Positions 1 through 11,022 of a stretch of DNA of 34,297 nt are shown here, piece after piece (position 1 is the first letter of the stretch; every line of letters starts with the position of its first letter). The DNA comes from Chara braunii. Its lineage: Eukaryota; Streptophyta; Charophyceae; Charales; Characeae. The DNA lies in contig BFEA01000355.1 in NCBI GenBank assembly GCA_003427395.1, positions 338,481 to 372,777 of the forward strand. Reading direction: 5' to 3'. Below the pieces are notes generated by a model. The model did no database searches and was not told the DNA's origin. It saw only the letters and a list, made by a program, of their open reading frames with translations. The position numbers and the translations under genes were made by a program.

Positions 1-130
1 GGAGACTGACAGTGCAGGGAGAGAGAGAGAGAGAGGGGAGAGTGACAGCGCAGAGAGAAAGAGAGAGAGAGAAAGAGATAGAGGGAGAGAGAGAGTGGGG
101 AGACTGACAGTGCAGAGAGAGAGACTCCCT
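1..130. repeat. GA-rich minisatellite
   Basis: Purine-rich tract of (GA)n runs punctuated by a recurring unit, 'gactgacagtgcag' or close variants, at about 4, 41 and 101. It is a diverged minisatellite with GA spacers and no coding potential. Confidence 0.8.
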
Positions 131-840
131 ATGGAATGATCGAGCGATATGTGATGACGGACGGGCTGACTGCCCTTTGGCTGACCGAGCAGTTCCTGTT
201 TATTGATTAATCAAATATACTCTCCCCCACCTTACCTTTTGTTTCCTTCTTGTTGGCTGGTCAAATTGTTCCGGGCGATTGGCAGATCAATCATACCATT
301 GGCTATTGGAGGCTCGAACAGTTTTTTTTGTGCATAGCCAGAACTATTACTCTCTGCCTATTGGCAGAACAGGACGCTTTGTTCACCAGCGGTTCAATTA
401 CTACCTGTGTGCTGGTTGATCTAATAGCCTCTGCTCAACGGTAAATTAAAGATCATTACTAACAGATTTGGTTTTCATGCGTTCAGTGTCTACCCGGGAG
501 AACTCATACAGTGCATGCAAAGGGGGACAAAGCCCCGAGTGTTTGTGCTAGAGTTTTGTTATCATTGTCATGAAACATGTCGGGATCGCCTGTTGGCTCT
601 CTCTAAGTCAAAGTCTATCGCTGAGAGAACTTGAATAAATATCGTGTAATTTGTTTGGCTCACCAGATGACCGCTTAAGATCGTCGCTGTGTAGACTTGC
701 CCCTTTGCCGTGCAAACAATCGAGCTCGCTAGACGAGGGCCAAAGTCACAGCAGAGAGAGAGCTAGCTAGATTATAAGAAGTAACTGGGTGCGCGACAGC
801 CAAACCCGGACTCGCTCCCTGCTGGATGCTGATCATCAGT
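131..840. other. No gene recognised
   Basis: Short open frames only, none with recognisable protein features. On the minus strand this lies downstream of the copy A gag, where pol would be expected, but no protease, reverse transcriptase or integrase motif is visible. Short 'attggc' motifs recur between 278 and 368. The 3' boundary of the retroelement cannot be placed here. Confidence 0.5.
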
Positions 841-1005
841 TGTCTGTCGAAACTCGTTCCTGTACGAACTTGTTGCCCTATCATTTGGCTGCCGAAACTG
901 GATGTTGTTCGAACTTACCGCTTTACAAGTCTACCGGCGAAACTCTTAACTATGCATTTTCACTGTTTTACCTGTCGATTGTTGAAACTCACAGTTGTGT
1001 GAAGT
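841..1005. repeat. Four diverged ~45-bp tandem repeats
   Basis: The word GAAACT recurs at about 849, 893, 939 and 984. In three of the four units it is followed 15-18 bases later by GAACTT or GAAGTT, and most units are preceded by a 'ctgtcg' or 'ctgccg'-like word. This indicates an old tandem array with a period near 45 bp. No function is apparent. Confidence 0.5.
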
Positions 1006-1007
1006 TG

Positions 1008-2875
1008 TTAAATCACAAAAAGAAAGAAAGGAAAAATAGGTGGCGTGACGAGACGCGCCCATCCTTGACCGCTGCTGGTCGCTGAGGACCTCGGAAGTGA
1101 GCGCAGCGAGTGACAGACGTCGTGGCCCCTGGCTTCAGCGGACGGTAGGTGCCCCTCCCCGGGTTTCCTCACAACGTATCGTGGCCTGTTCCAATAGTCT
1201 TCTTCTATCTCATCATCTGACTCCACTATGATTGGTTCTTCCTTGATGGTGCCGGCTTTCCTTCCTTGCTCTACTTCCTCATTCTCACCTACCTCTGCCA
1301 CCTTGATGTCACGGCGGACCTCTTTCTCTTGCCACATCCGGAACATAGCGGAGGAGCGGGTGGCGCTCCGGCCTCGGCTCTTCGTAGGGCCTCCTTCCTT
1401 GTTGCACCAGGGATCTTTCGGTCAAGATAGTACCCCTATTTGTCATACATGTCCCCGTCGTAGTTAGTGCTGATCAATCCTTCGTCTTCGTCATTTCTTC
1501 TGACATGGCAGAACTTGATAGTATGGCCTTTCTGTCCACAATACCAGCAAATGGCATTTCTCCAGTCTATCCTTCCTCTACCGGAACCTCTTCCACCTTC
1601 TTGACCGCCCTGACTCCCTGACGCAGTCCAGTCCTCATTTCCTCCGCCTGTAGAGTTTCCACCACCGTTTTCTCTGCCATTTCCTCCTCGGCCACCATTT
1701 CCTTTCCCTCGGGCCCATCCTTGATTTTGTCCTCGGTCACCACCTTGATTCCCTTGTGATCCTTGTGGGGCTGACTGTTGAGGTTGGTTTGGCGGTGGGT
1801 TTGGGTGGCTCACCTGCTGAGCTTGGGGTCCCGGATATCCGCAGGAAGCCGTGCTCATTGGCGGTCCGGCACATGACCCATGCGGCCCACTCATCGGCCA
1901 TGGTGCGTATGAACAATGTCCATGCCAGTGACTTGGAGGTCCACAACCTGGCCACGGCCCACAGTGTGCTGGTGCGGCTTGACTGGATGACTCAGGGGGT
2001 GGCATTGCTATAGCTTGCGGGACCTGACCCTTTCCTGAGCCTTGCCACCCTTGAGCCAAGTTCCTCGCCTTCCTCTGAGCCTTTGTCAGCTTTCGAGGTT
2101 CAGGGTCTTCTTCTTCTTCCTGCACTACTGCCTTCTTTGCTTTTCCTTGGGTCTGTGGTGCCGCCGTAGTTTTTTTTTTTGCCTCCTTTTGTGCATCGAG
2201 CTGGGCCACTGCATCCTCTACCAGTTGCTTGAAGTCGCGCACATCACTCGTCGTGGCATCCAAGGCCTTTCTTTTGTTGCTAGCCTGTCGCATCTGGAAG
2301 ATGTCTACTTGGTCCTGTTCTCCTTCTATTACGCCTTCCTTTATGGCAGCCCAAGTCAGTTTCTTTCCTAGCGCAGCCTTCTTGGTTAGCGAGGAGGCCT
2401 CCCAATTTTTGAAGTGCCATAGGAAAGTTGCGCATTGTTCTTCTTCCGCCAACCCTGGGACTTTCTTGGCCATCTTCTCAAGTGTTGTCGCGAATGCTCC
2501 CACTATGGAGAACTCGTCCTGCTGTAACATTTCCAGATCCGTTTTCGATAGCAAGCCATCCCCTAGCTTGAAACGCCTCTTCATTTCGGCCTTGAACTCA
2601 ACCCAGTCTCCCCCTTCTCCGGCAGCTATTTTCATGATCTTAAGTCTGATTTCCCACTAGATATATCTGGGCAGGAACTTGAACTTATCTGCCTCTGGTA
2701 CCTCGGCTGTAACCTGTTCCAGTAGCTCCAACCACTTGGACACCCGTTCTCCTTCAAACAGGAAGATGTCAATTTTTGGCACTTGTAGTCGTGCCAACTC
2801 CCTTTTCTCGAGGGTTTTGACAAAGTCTTCCGGCGTAGCGGCCGGGCCCCGCTCGATTCCATCGGCGTCCGGCAT
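1008..2875 (-). pseudogene. LTR-retrotransposon gag, copy A, broken
   Basis: Gag packages element RNA into virus-like particles in the cytoplasm. The reading frame starts at the ATG at 2875, six bases inside an upstream GTG; an in-frame TAG lies just upstream at 2893. The N-terminal part (2875-2660) is followed by an in-frame TAG at 2657-2659, after which the same frame continues from WEIRLKIMKI to a second TAG at 1436-1438. The middle is charged and helical, as in the Retrotrans_gag family. Next comes a Lys-rich segment, then a Pro/Gln/Gly-rich linker. A canonical CCHC zinc knuckle (CWYCGQKGHTIKFC, CX2CX4HX4C) lies at 1508-1549. Past the second TAG the frame stays open (GYYLDRKIPG...), and coding character moves to another frame near 1347 with an acidic stretch (EEPIIVESDDEIEED), ending at 1008. 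No pol follows. The Gag call is firm; the breaks could partly be sequencing errors. Confidence 0.88.
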
Positions 2876-3192
2876 CTTCACCTCTTTTGGCTAACCAACC
2901 TGACAGAATAAAAAGGGATAAACCGATAAGCAGCTCGTAAGATACCAGGGGACTCGCCCCAAGTCACCTCTAGTCATCCCATCACTAGGTTCAGTCAATC
3001 ATTCTACCATTAGTTATTCTATACCTTAGATACAACCCTAAGTCGCACTTCTAGGTGCTTAGCCTTATTATACTATCATACATAATCCCTTTATATAAGA
3101 TAATACAAATCATAAGCTTTGTCGTTTTGCCTAGATCATCAGCCTGCACTTAACCTGGGTTCGTTCTCTTAAGGACCCCGGTATACAGCCGA
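2876..3192 (-). other. Untranslated leader of copy A
   Basis: About 300 bases between the primer-binding site and the gag start codon, AT-rich, with stops in all frames. The length and position fit the untranslated leader of an LTR retroelement, where dimerisation and packaging signals normally lie. No specific motif was recognised. Confidence 0.55.
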
Positions 3193-3212
3193 GATCCCTG
3201 GCAACGGCGCCA
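3193..3212 (-). other. Primer-binding site, tRNA-Asp type (copy A)
   Basis: Read on the minus strand this is TGGCGCCGTTGCCAGGGATC. It is the complement of the plant tRNA-Asp(GUC) 3' end including CCA, with one mismatch (A for G at position 14). Reverse transcription of LTR elements starts from such a site just inside the 5' LTR. It lies about 320 bases upstream of the gag start on the same strand, as expected. The match to the perfect site at 29919-29938 supports the call. Confidence 0.85.
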
Positions 3213-3369
3213 CTTATCGAGCGCATCGGTCCTGCACGGGGACCCTCCCTGCGCGTCACGCAGGATTATACAGGACTTGCCGCGGAGAGTGTTTGCCACT
3301 CCAACCGAGTGCGCCAGCCGTACCTCTCGCAAACCCCTACGATAGGACAGAGTCACGCGAGGCACCGCT

Positions 3370-3527
3370 TACCTCCACCTGCGGGAGTTGTCACCATCCC
3401 TTAGGTGGGCGTATCCCTGCCGAGCTATTGAACCACATGCGAAAGCTTTTTGTATGCAATTGCAGAAGTGGCCCAGCCGAGGGTGTTTCTCGCTCGCTGT
3501 AGCATAGGGGGTACGCGCGGTCGAACG
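3370..3527 (-). other. Block conserved with copy C, ends in a donor-like GT
   Basis: The minus strand here is clearly similar to 29583-29739 plus. Shared words include 'cgcccacctaag' or 'tgcccacctaag', 'gatggtgaca' and 'gtggaggta'. Conservation weakens after GTGGAG|GTAAG in A and GTGGAG|GTATG in C, both good matches to a plant 5' splice-site consensus. Copy B lacks the block. Confidence 0.55.
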
Positions 3528-3859
3528 CCCAAAAATCGAACCCATACGCGAATCGCCGTACTGGGGGGCTGAAATCCCAAACGCGACTCGACGTGAGTCG
3601 ACTAGGACGCACTACATACACCGCGCGTTACACCACAATACTCATACCTACTCACGCATAACACCTCGAACACACACAAAACGAACACCACAAACAACAC
3701 CATAACACAATAACTCCTAGTCCCTTCTGTATCCGGCTCATAACTCTATATAGCAACTTAGATAAGTATCGCGCGCTGGACTTCCGTATAAGAGTCAAGT
3801 AAACGCATGGCCTCTCCATGTCAATCAACCATGCGAACATACACACTCATTCGCGCTGA

Positions 3860-4610
3860 TAGGGTCGCGGCCCTTGATAATCGCGAGGGTTGCGTTCGAC
3901 ACTCGAGTGTCGGCTGACGAGCGCTTTGAGGGGTAATCTCTCGACGCCAGACAACCGCCATGTGCGGTTGAAGACCACACCCTCTTCTGCACCCTGTGCA
4001 GAGTGGCGGTCAAACATCAAGGGGTTTGACTTTGACAGCTGTCACAGACTATAACGTCCAACTATGAAAATTCAAGAAGAGACTCACTCTCACTCGCATT
4101 GGTCTAGTGGCCTCCTAAAATGAAGAGGGGTAGGCAGACCCAAACGACGCGCGCGCGGATGAGGACCAAATGCAGGCTTATGGGCTATTCGATGTTCGAG
4201 GGGTTGTGGCTCGTACCCGAATACCCATAGGCCGACTGAGACTGGTAGTTCGCCCATGCTTCGCTTCGCGTTACCGAAAACCTGAATCTATTGGTCATAA
4301 CGCGTTTTGGTTCTCTCCGCCTAGCCCATAACTTTAGTGCGAGGATCGGTAAGTGCTGCGCGCGCGGGTTTAGTATAAGATCGCGCGGACGCAGGACCTA
4401 CACATACCAATTCACCATGCAACTCTACGTGAGTATCCGCGATGACGGCGCATTATGTGGTGCCCATACCCAAATGGCCTCATCTGAGCCATGGGGTCGC
4501 TTTCGACGCTCAGGCGTCGGCTGAAGTGCGAGCTAAGGGGGAAACCCTTCAGCGAGCGCAAAACCAGCCTGAGGGTCTTACCGTCTTCTGCACCCTGAGG
4601 TGTCCCAAGG
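3860..4610. repeat. Internal direct duplication within copy A
   Basis: Segments near 3890-4005 and 4495-4606 are diverged direct copies. Each has a hairpin or palindrome beginning CGAC, then 'cggctga', and further on 'tcttctgcaccctg'. The first copy contains a 16-bp palindrome at 3897-3912; the second has CGACGC / GCGTCG arms at 4504-4519. The remaining sequence holds no recognisable gene. Confidence 0.55.
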
Positions 4611-4859
4611 GGTGCGGGGTAAGATGGTCCCTAGGCAGGAAGAAATTCGGAGCGGTGGTGAGTTATCTGGCGCATCACCAGCAACACACTAGCCCTTCCC
4701 CCCGAAACTTTATCGTGCCACCAAAATAACTTCTAACAAGGACAAGAAACAATACTTTTAACATTATCAGAAAACAACATCATCAGAGTTATGCGCTGCC
4801 CTAGACGAGGTCCATCGTATTCCAGGCTCAGGGCTGACGTCCGACCAAGAGTTCTTCAG

Positions 4860-4902
4860 AGGCGTCTATATAAATAGAGGGGTCATCCCCTCCCTTCTAT
4901 TC
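4860..4902. promoter_or_regulatory. TATA-like motif next to a small hairpin
   Basis: 'ctatataaatag' on the plus strand (about 4866-4877) is a good TATA-box match. It is followed by a GAGGGG-tcat-CCCCTC hairpin (about 4878-4893). The orientation is antisense to copy A, and the motif is not conserved in copy B, so a promoter role is only a possibility. Confidence 0.2.
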
Positions 4903-5618
4903 ATCCCAACTCTGGATTAAACCCTTAGTACGCAGCACTTCAGGCCACGTTAATACCCCACACAGGTACACGTACATACGTATATATACAAGGGAATAGA
5001 TATGTGACGATCATATCTCACAATCACAATGAGACTCCTCATAACCATACATATATGTGAGATCGCGGGCAGTCCAATCCAATAATCTGAGCCACAGAAC
5101 ACACCTGCAATCACATCAAAGAGTCAAGCAAAGGTCCACACACTACACGGAGTCAACTCCAACCAATATCCACACTCATACCCCTCGCTTTAGCCATGCG
5201 AGCCCCAACCTCCAGCCAACCATCCATAATTAAATACTCAGCACCTTTGTTAAATGGCCATTCAATAAAAGTTCGGGTGGAACCTTAACAAAACAGTAAA
5301 ATCACCAGGGCAAATTGGAGTTGAGTCGTAAACCGAGGAATCGGCAACTGACTTGTTACCAGTGATAACAGAAGAATGATCCTTTTAAAGGAATATCCTA
5401 ATCAGATCAAGCCGTCAAACGATAACCCGGAAACCTGCATGACAATACAGTCCAGAGAAAAGTACTACTTATGTTTGTGCCAAGGGGAGAACAGTCCCCC
5501 TAGTCGTATCCTAGCTGCTCTACTAGTACCAAGTCACCGAATGTCTCCTCTACTCAGGATAGATCTGCTAAATAACTTCAGGCTGAAAAATATTCTAACT
5601 CCCCAAATTCTACAAAAT

Positions 5619-5727
5619 TTCGGCAACGCTTTCCATAGGAAAAGTGCCTTCTCGGAATTTCTACATGCTAAAAAACGACTGACTCCTCCAGACTTGTAGA
5701 AATTTCGGCAGCGCTTCCCGTAGGAAC
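5619..5727 (-). repeat. AGCGCT-containing repeat pair (copy A)
   Basis: Two units about 75 bp apart carry, on the minus strand, CTACGGGAAGCGCTGCCGAA (5708-5727 area) and CTATGGAAAGCGTTGCCGAA (about 5619-5638), each followed by 'attt'. Copy B has three equivalent units at 16736-17010. The repeat is thus an ancestral part of the element family. Confidence 0.6.
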
Positions 5728-6187
5728 AGGAGGCTGCCAAGATTTATACAAAGTTGAAAGATGAAAAGACAAAGCAAACTATACTTGGGATAAACTCCTA
5801 ACATTTTTTTGATGATTCAGAATCAATGACAGTCGATACAGTCTCTAGATGAAACTGTGGGTTAGGATTGGGCCTAACTCTTAGCAGGGTCAGTCCTATC
5901 TTCATCCCAAGTTTTCCCTCCCATCATCCATCTTATCTACCTATGGCTCCAGCACTTGGCGAGCATTTAAAGCAACTATTCTACCAAAAGGACGCCCCAA
6001 ATGAGAGTCCACAAGTATACATAGACAAACATCTCTCACAATCCCACATCAACTTGTCCAAGTAGTTCGTTAGATCATTCAGTTTTTTTCCCTTATTAGA
6101 CCCCCTTGCCTATGACATACGATCAGACTCACCCAAAATAGAAGGGTGTAGCTGATCTGCCTAAATATTAAATAAAATACGCACAAC

Positions 6188-7110
6188 TGGACTGCCCTAC
6201 CCTAGGGTGTGTCCAACATAGCATACGTTGTATGCATAACGTATATCACCAGACCGCCCTACCCTAGGGTACGTCTGGTTCTTGCCAACCCAACGACATG
6301 AAGCATAGGATCGGGCTGCCCTAACCCTTAGGGTGCCCAGTCTGCCTTATACAAGGTTACATATGGCATAACATTAGACCATCTGTATCCTAGGGTACGT
6401 CTAATTTGCCTGAACACAGGTACAAACGACAAAAGTCGAACCGCCCTATCCTAAGGTACGTCCTACTTACACCACATCAACGACAAAAGCATACCACTAG
6501 GCCGCACTAACCCTTAGGGTACGCCTAGTTAGCCATACAACAGGTAATATGATACAGACACTTGCACAAACTTTACGTTTTTCCTTCTCTTGCTAGGCAG
6601 TCGATCAGACCTTTCCAAATAAATAGAATTTCCGATCCGCCTCCTTTGTTTAAAAAAGGGAAAATAAATCAGATTTATACTAACTCTCTGCTCCTTAGTG
6701 TTATCATGAGCATACAACTGAACCGCCCTACCCTAGGGTACGTTCAGCCTGCCCAGTTACTTTTTTTTTATTCTTTATCTATTTTCCATCTTCTTTAGTG
6801 CTACCTGAATTATTGACCGACTTTCCCTACCCTAGGGTGTCTGGTCTGTCAGAGGTATAAGTTCAAAATAGTATGCGTATCAAGTTTTATACTTTGGTTG
6901 ATCAATGGATTCATGGCTCATGGCTAAGCCGCCCTACCCTACGGTACGCTTAGTCTTATGCCCTTTGATCCCCCAAAAGGAACATACTCCTCAACTCATT
7001 AAAATAAACACCAGGATTATGAGTCTTCCCTACCCTAGGGTGCCCGTCCTCCTGTTCAGAAACCCCAAAACAAACAGCGACTGACCCATCCTACCCTAGG
7101 TGGGACTAGC
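6188..7110. repeat. Array of covarying hairpins (copy A)
   Basis: Eleven spaced units share a core close to CGCCCTACCCTAGGGTAC, which itself folds as CCCTA-ccc-TAGGG, between two arms that differ from unit to unit but remain complementary. Perfect arms include ACCAGAC/GTCTGGT (6248-6279), ATTAGAC/GTCTAAT (6373-6405), ACTAGGC/GCCTAGT (6496-6529), CTGAAC/GTTCAG (6718-6747) and CTAAGC/GCTTAG (6924-6953). Weaker units lie at 6188, 6313, 6434, 6815, 7019 and 7083. In two units the inner stem changes to CTAA-ccc-TTAG, also complementary. Spacing is about 61 bp for the first six units and 64-220 bp afterwards. It sits at the position equivalent to the copy B array. The arms and cores are seen directly; an RNA role is inference. 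Confidence 0.8.
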
Positions 7111-7425
7111 CATAAAGTCATTCACACAGCCCAGCAAACATCAATAAAACATAGCACTGAGCCCACATCCACTCGGAGGAGCTCCGCCTTGGGTTGACCC
7201 GGTCAAAGCATGCAATACACCTTCATCCCACCTTCCCCCTGCTCCTTTTGATTGAGTTCACTCAAGTTCATATGAACTCTCATAAGTAGTTGTTCATTTA
7301 ACCTTTGCAATACAGGTCCTGACATATATAACAAAACAAACAGCAATATCCTAACTTAGTATCATTCAGATACCCAGGGGATAATAGATAGGGGAAGGGA
7401 CCACACGCGTCAAGCGAAAATATAC
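7111..7425. other. No gene recognised
   Basis: Part of the copy A LTR-like region between the hairpin array and the conserved block. Read on the minus strand it follows the donor-like GT at 7425-7424, and similarity to copy B is low here. It is AT-rich with stops in all frames. Confidence 0.4.
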
Positions 7426-7570
7426 CTGAAATTCCTTGCCTCCAGAACCCCGCCTGGGCTCCGGCAGAGCTCCCGCAATCGGTGGGGCGAACCTCCCACA
7501 GAGGCCTTGGCGCGGACCTACGGGTTGCAATCTCGCCTGCCGCCTTCCTCTCGTAACCAAAGACTAGACT
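7426..7570 (-). other. Conserved block ending in CAG|GT (copy A)
   Basis: The minus strand from 7570 to 7426 aligns well with 15385-15515 plus. Shared words include 'ggttacgagagga', 'ccaccgattgcgggagctc', 'tgccgga' and 'ggaggca'. Similarity drops right after CAG at 7426, where both copies have GT. This is the pattern of an exon ending at a 5' splice site, for example a spliced leader of the element transcript. It could also be chance loss of similarity. Confidence 0.5.
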
Positions 7571-9850
7571 TAGACTCAGAAGGATAGCGAAAGAAAATTC
7601 AGACTCTCGGTGTCAATAGTCCCGGTGTAACAGTGTAACCAGCCCTTGAAGCTTCAGCAACAGCAGTCGCCCGAGATACAGTAGTATCCCTTCCGTACCC
7701 AGTCTTACCCGCCTTGTGATGGAGGGTCGTACCGGTGCACAGCAAGGCGACGCCGCAGTAGCTCAATGAAAGTTCAGCAACATACAATCTAAAGTTGCAG
7801 TGGTCTGCTTAGAAACAGCAATAGCAGCTCAGTCACTGTAGTGGTGTCCCGCCTCTGTTGGATACAACAGTTGCACCCTCCGCGTATACAGCAATACGTA
7901 GTGGTACGGCAACAACTGCTTAGGCGGGAAAGAAGGTAACCACGACAGCTACCCCGCTGGTAGTCCCTCCTCCGCAGTAATCGATCCTCGTCGTCAAGAG
8001 GTGTAGTAGTAGTGTACTACAGTAATGCACAGCGAAAGATAATCTCTTGTTTTGGCAACAGCGCACAGCAAAAAGTACCACCTTCCACCGCGGCAGCGCC
8101 TAGTGAGGAACAACGCCTGCTGTGTAAATGATGACCGACTAGGGACAACGCCCTCTTCAGCAACAGCAGCAACGTTCCGTTTGTGCCCTGCACAACAATA
8201 GCTTTCCGTTTGTGCCCTGCACAGCAATAGCTTTTAGCCCAGCGTACAGCGGCAGCTTAACCCATCACTAGCCAGCACATCAGGCACACGGTCCGTTCCC
8301 AACAGTTACACGGTTGAATGCACAGTGACATATAGTCAGTCATGCTCACAGCACCTGCGCACAACAGTAGGTTGCAGACCACGCAGCACTGAAGCCACCC
8401 AGTTTAACCAGTACTGCTGTATAATTGGACCTCAACAGCCGCCCTCGTCCGCTGAAATTCTGTCAATGGTCCTGACACCCAATAGCAAGGTTGGGTGACC
8501 ATCAGTCCCAAGTAACAGCCCCGTCCAGTATTAGTAACTTAGGCCTGGACCGTCGCAACCTCTGCCCCTCAAAGCCCAACAGCTAAATCCGGCCACAGTC
8601 GCAACAGGTACGTACCCCTCCTTTTACTGTCCCAGATTCTCGTCACAGCCCCCTACAGCCGCATCCTGGTCGCTTACTACGTCCGGTGCACTGAGTAGTC
8701 CAGAGAACGAAGATTGTGAGCGGGAGGCAGGGCGGTGGGAAGACCCTACATTGGATAAGCAATGGTTATAAGAGTTGTGGCGGATTCACTACTTCTGTAC
8801 AACAAGAAAATTTCTAGCCAGAGACCGACTAGGTACACTGCCCCCTGTTATAGTTACGCTTCTGACTTTAGATAACTACGTGACCGCCCCCTCTTCTCAC
8901 ACACCCACCAGCGTCCTCCCTTTATATCTACCTTTTTTCTCCTTCTTTACTCATTCCCGTTCGCGCGTGGTCATTCTATCTGCCCCCGGCCTCTTTACAA
9001 CTTCGTTTCCTCCCCTCTCTCCAGCACCCTCTTAACTTTCAAGGCGGAGGTATCCAAAGGTAGAACGACTCGGAGCAACGAGCACCGCGACCGTGACGAC
9101 CAACGAGAGGAATGGGTCGAGAGAGTACTAGCAACACTGCCCGTGGAGACACACAGAATCACTACTATAAGGAAGATAGACCCGATAACAGCTTCAGGCA
9201 GGCTAGACCGTGACGAGGGATGGTAGTTGGTCACAGTACAATCATCATAGCCACGTGCCTCGTTTTACTGCCCTCCAAAACGTGCAAAAATGAAAATGAT
9301 TTTTTCCCTAGGACAGGGGAAGATACATCCCCGTCCTCCCATAGTGCTTCCGCAGCCCCTACCATCCGTATCGGTCAACCCAGAGCCTGAAACCAAAATC
9401 TGTTGCGGCCAATCAAACCGCAGCGTGCCAAAACCTCCATATACCACCTTACTTCGCCGAATTCCGTTGGGAAACGGGAGAAATATGCCTTCTTTACTCC
9501 CACCACACTCTCCCAACGACACCTCCCACACGGCTCATTTCCTTCCTAGCTCTTAATCTACTAATTTTTCCCTCAAACTGACGTCAGATTTGGGTTCGTT
9601 TGATCCCAAAACCCCATAACCACTTCTCCCTCCCCCGACTTCATCCGAACCTGAGTAGTATTCCTCACTCCCTCACTCTCTCTACCTCATCTCTCACCAT
9701 AGCTCCCCGCACGAACTTTCGCCTTTACCTCCTTATCTGTTGACTTATCTCAAAAACTAACTTCATAGCTGGTCTCGCCTTCCCTCAGAACCCCCAAAAC
9801 GACTCTTGGTTCACCCGATTCCGTCAAGGATCGAGCGAACTAACGATTTT
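7571..9850. other. No gene; degenerate GCACAGC/CAACAGC-rich tract
   Basis: From about 7600 to 8700 the plus strand is enriched for 'gcacagc', 'caacagc' and similar words. This includes a two-copy 28-bp repeat (about 8175-8231, 'tttgtgccctgcaca' twice). From 8700 to 9850 the sequence is pyrimidine-rich with short frames on both strands and no recognisable protein. Weak similarity of 9280-9850 (minus) to 13500-14050 suggests this is still element-derived. Confidence 0.4.
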
Positions 9851-10215
9851 CTGGTCCTCCATGTTCACCGCTCCCCTACCACCACTTGCGAATGGATCTG
9901 GCGCCAAAACGCGTCCGGGTGCATTCCCCCCTGCCCTGCGCCTGAACCTTGCTTCTCCTGCTAACTCCTCCTCGATACCCAGTACACCGCTCCACACTCA
10001 CTCCTCCCTCATTAATCTTCTGTTTCTTCGTTGTGGTCTCCGTTCTCCCTTCCCCTAGTTCACCTTCATCAACTGCCTAACCAGCTTCTTCTCCTCCTGT
10101 TCTTCGTCGAGCCACCGGACGTTCTCAACATAATGCTAGCGGTCGGCTCAATCGAAGATCGCAGCACGTCGGTACTTCGCACACAACAACCGACGGGAGG
10201 GTCGGGCTCCCACCT

Positions 10216-10296
10216 GATTTATACGTGTCATCCTTGCACAGGGGCCATGCTAATCTTCTTTGTATCGTTCCATTTTTAACGGATGTCCCGAAGGAC
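10216..10296 (-). pseudogene. U6 snRNA-derived pseudogene
   Basis: U6 RNA is the catalytic core snRNA of the spliceosome. The minus strand matches it over about 80 nt: the 5' stem-loop (GTCCTTCGGGACATCCG), 'ggaacgatac', 'gaagattagcatggcccctg' with the AGC triad, and 'gcaaggatgacacgtataaatc'. Three points argue against function. The invariant ACAGAGA box reads ACAAAGA. The 3' tail diverges into GC-rich sequence without an oligo-T Pol III terminator. I see no plant-type TATA box and upstream sequence element at the right distance. Identity is secure; loss of function is inferred. Confidence 0.9.
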
Positions 10297-11022
10297 TGTG
10301 CTTCGACAATAGCCCCCGGCAGTTCGTGGTGCATCCACGGAACTAGGCTGATGGTTTTACTGTGGGTCCCGGTACTGGTACCGGGCCTCATCCTAAATAG
10401 AAGAAATAAAAATAGAAAAAAAAATTAAAAAAAAAAAATTACTAAAATGGGTGGGGGGAGAGGACCGTTGGTACCCGGTCCTTCCTTACGGGCCCGCGGT
10501 TGGAACCCCTCGCAAAAAGCCAAGGGGGATTGTCCCGCGGGACCCTCAACCCCTCGACTCACTCCGACGCGCTCCACTGCTGCTCCGCTGGCCTCGATCC
10601 CGAGATCCGCCTGGTGAAAACTCAGTGACGTAACCTATAGAGCTAAGCCCAAGCCTGGATATTGCAGGCGCAGTCCTCCATATAAATAGTATGGCCAGCC
10701 AGCCCGGGCCTGCAAACGGTCCTTCAGGCCGTTTTTCCCACTTACGGCCTGCGTCCTTGGCTCCTTAACGTCGTACCTGGCTATTTTGAAGGCATGGCTC
10801 CGCTGGCTTACCAAACGCGCCGGCTCAACCATGGCAGGCTGCGGGTCGAGCTTCCCATGGCCTGCCATGACGCCTTTTTACCGCCTCTCCGCCGAGGAAA
10901 CCCCCCTCGTCACTCTACTTTGTGTCGCCCTTGCTTGGCACCCGCGGCGACGTTTACTATCGCTGGTGCAGAGTCATCCTAGTGTCCACGTAGCTTTACG
11001 TGGTGCGACCTTGATACGTTGG
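10297..11022. other. No gene; A-rich tract
   Basis: Includes a near-palindrome around 10366-10383 (cccggtactggtaccggg), an A-rich tract at 10396-10445 and GC-rich sequence after it. Short overlapping frames on both strands look non-coding. It lies between the facing-away copies A and B. Confidence 0.35.

Larger units (their letters stand above)
3213..9850 (-). mobile_element. Long LTR-like 5' region of copy A
   Basis: Read on the minus strand, this region ends immediately before the primer-binding site (…gctcgata, ag, then TGG). It shares homologous blocks in the same order with copy B on the plus strand: 7426-7570 with 15385-15515, 5619-5727 with 16736-17010, 5220-5360 with 17300-17460, 4990-5135 with 17565-17700, 4015-4075 with 17835-17886, and 3213-3270 with 17931-17992. 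A separate block (3370-3527) matches copy C at 29583-29739. Homology further right (about 9280-9850 with 13500-14050) is weak, so the outer boundary is uncertain. No long gene was recognised. If this is a true LTR it is unusually long; it could also be an LTR plus flanking or nested sequence. Confidence 0.55.

Noticed and set aside
6188-7110. Interstitial telomere repeat (CCCTA / TAGGG words)
   Set aside because: The words are not in tandem; each occurs once per 60-100 bp unit and forms the inner stem of a hairpin.
9265-9556. Overlapping 88-codon frames on both strands
   Set aside because: Mirror-image open frames with no domain; the region aligns weakly with noncoding copy B sequence.
10216-10296. 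Functional U6 gene
   Set aside because: Mutated ACAGAGA box, diverged 3' end, and no terminator or promoter elements seen.
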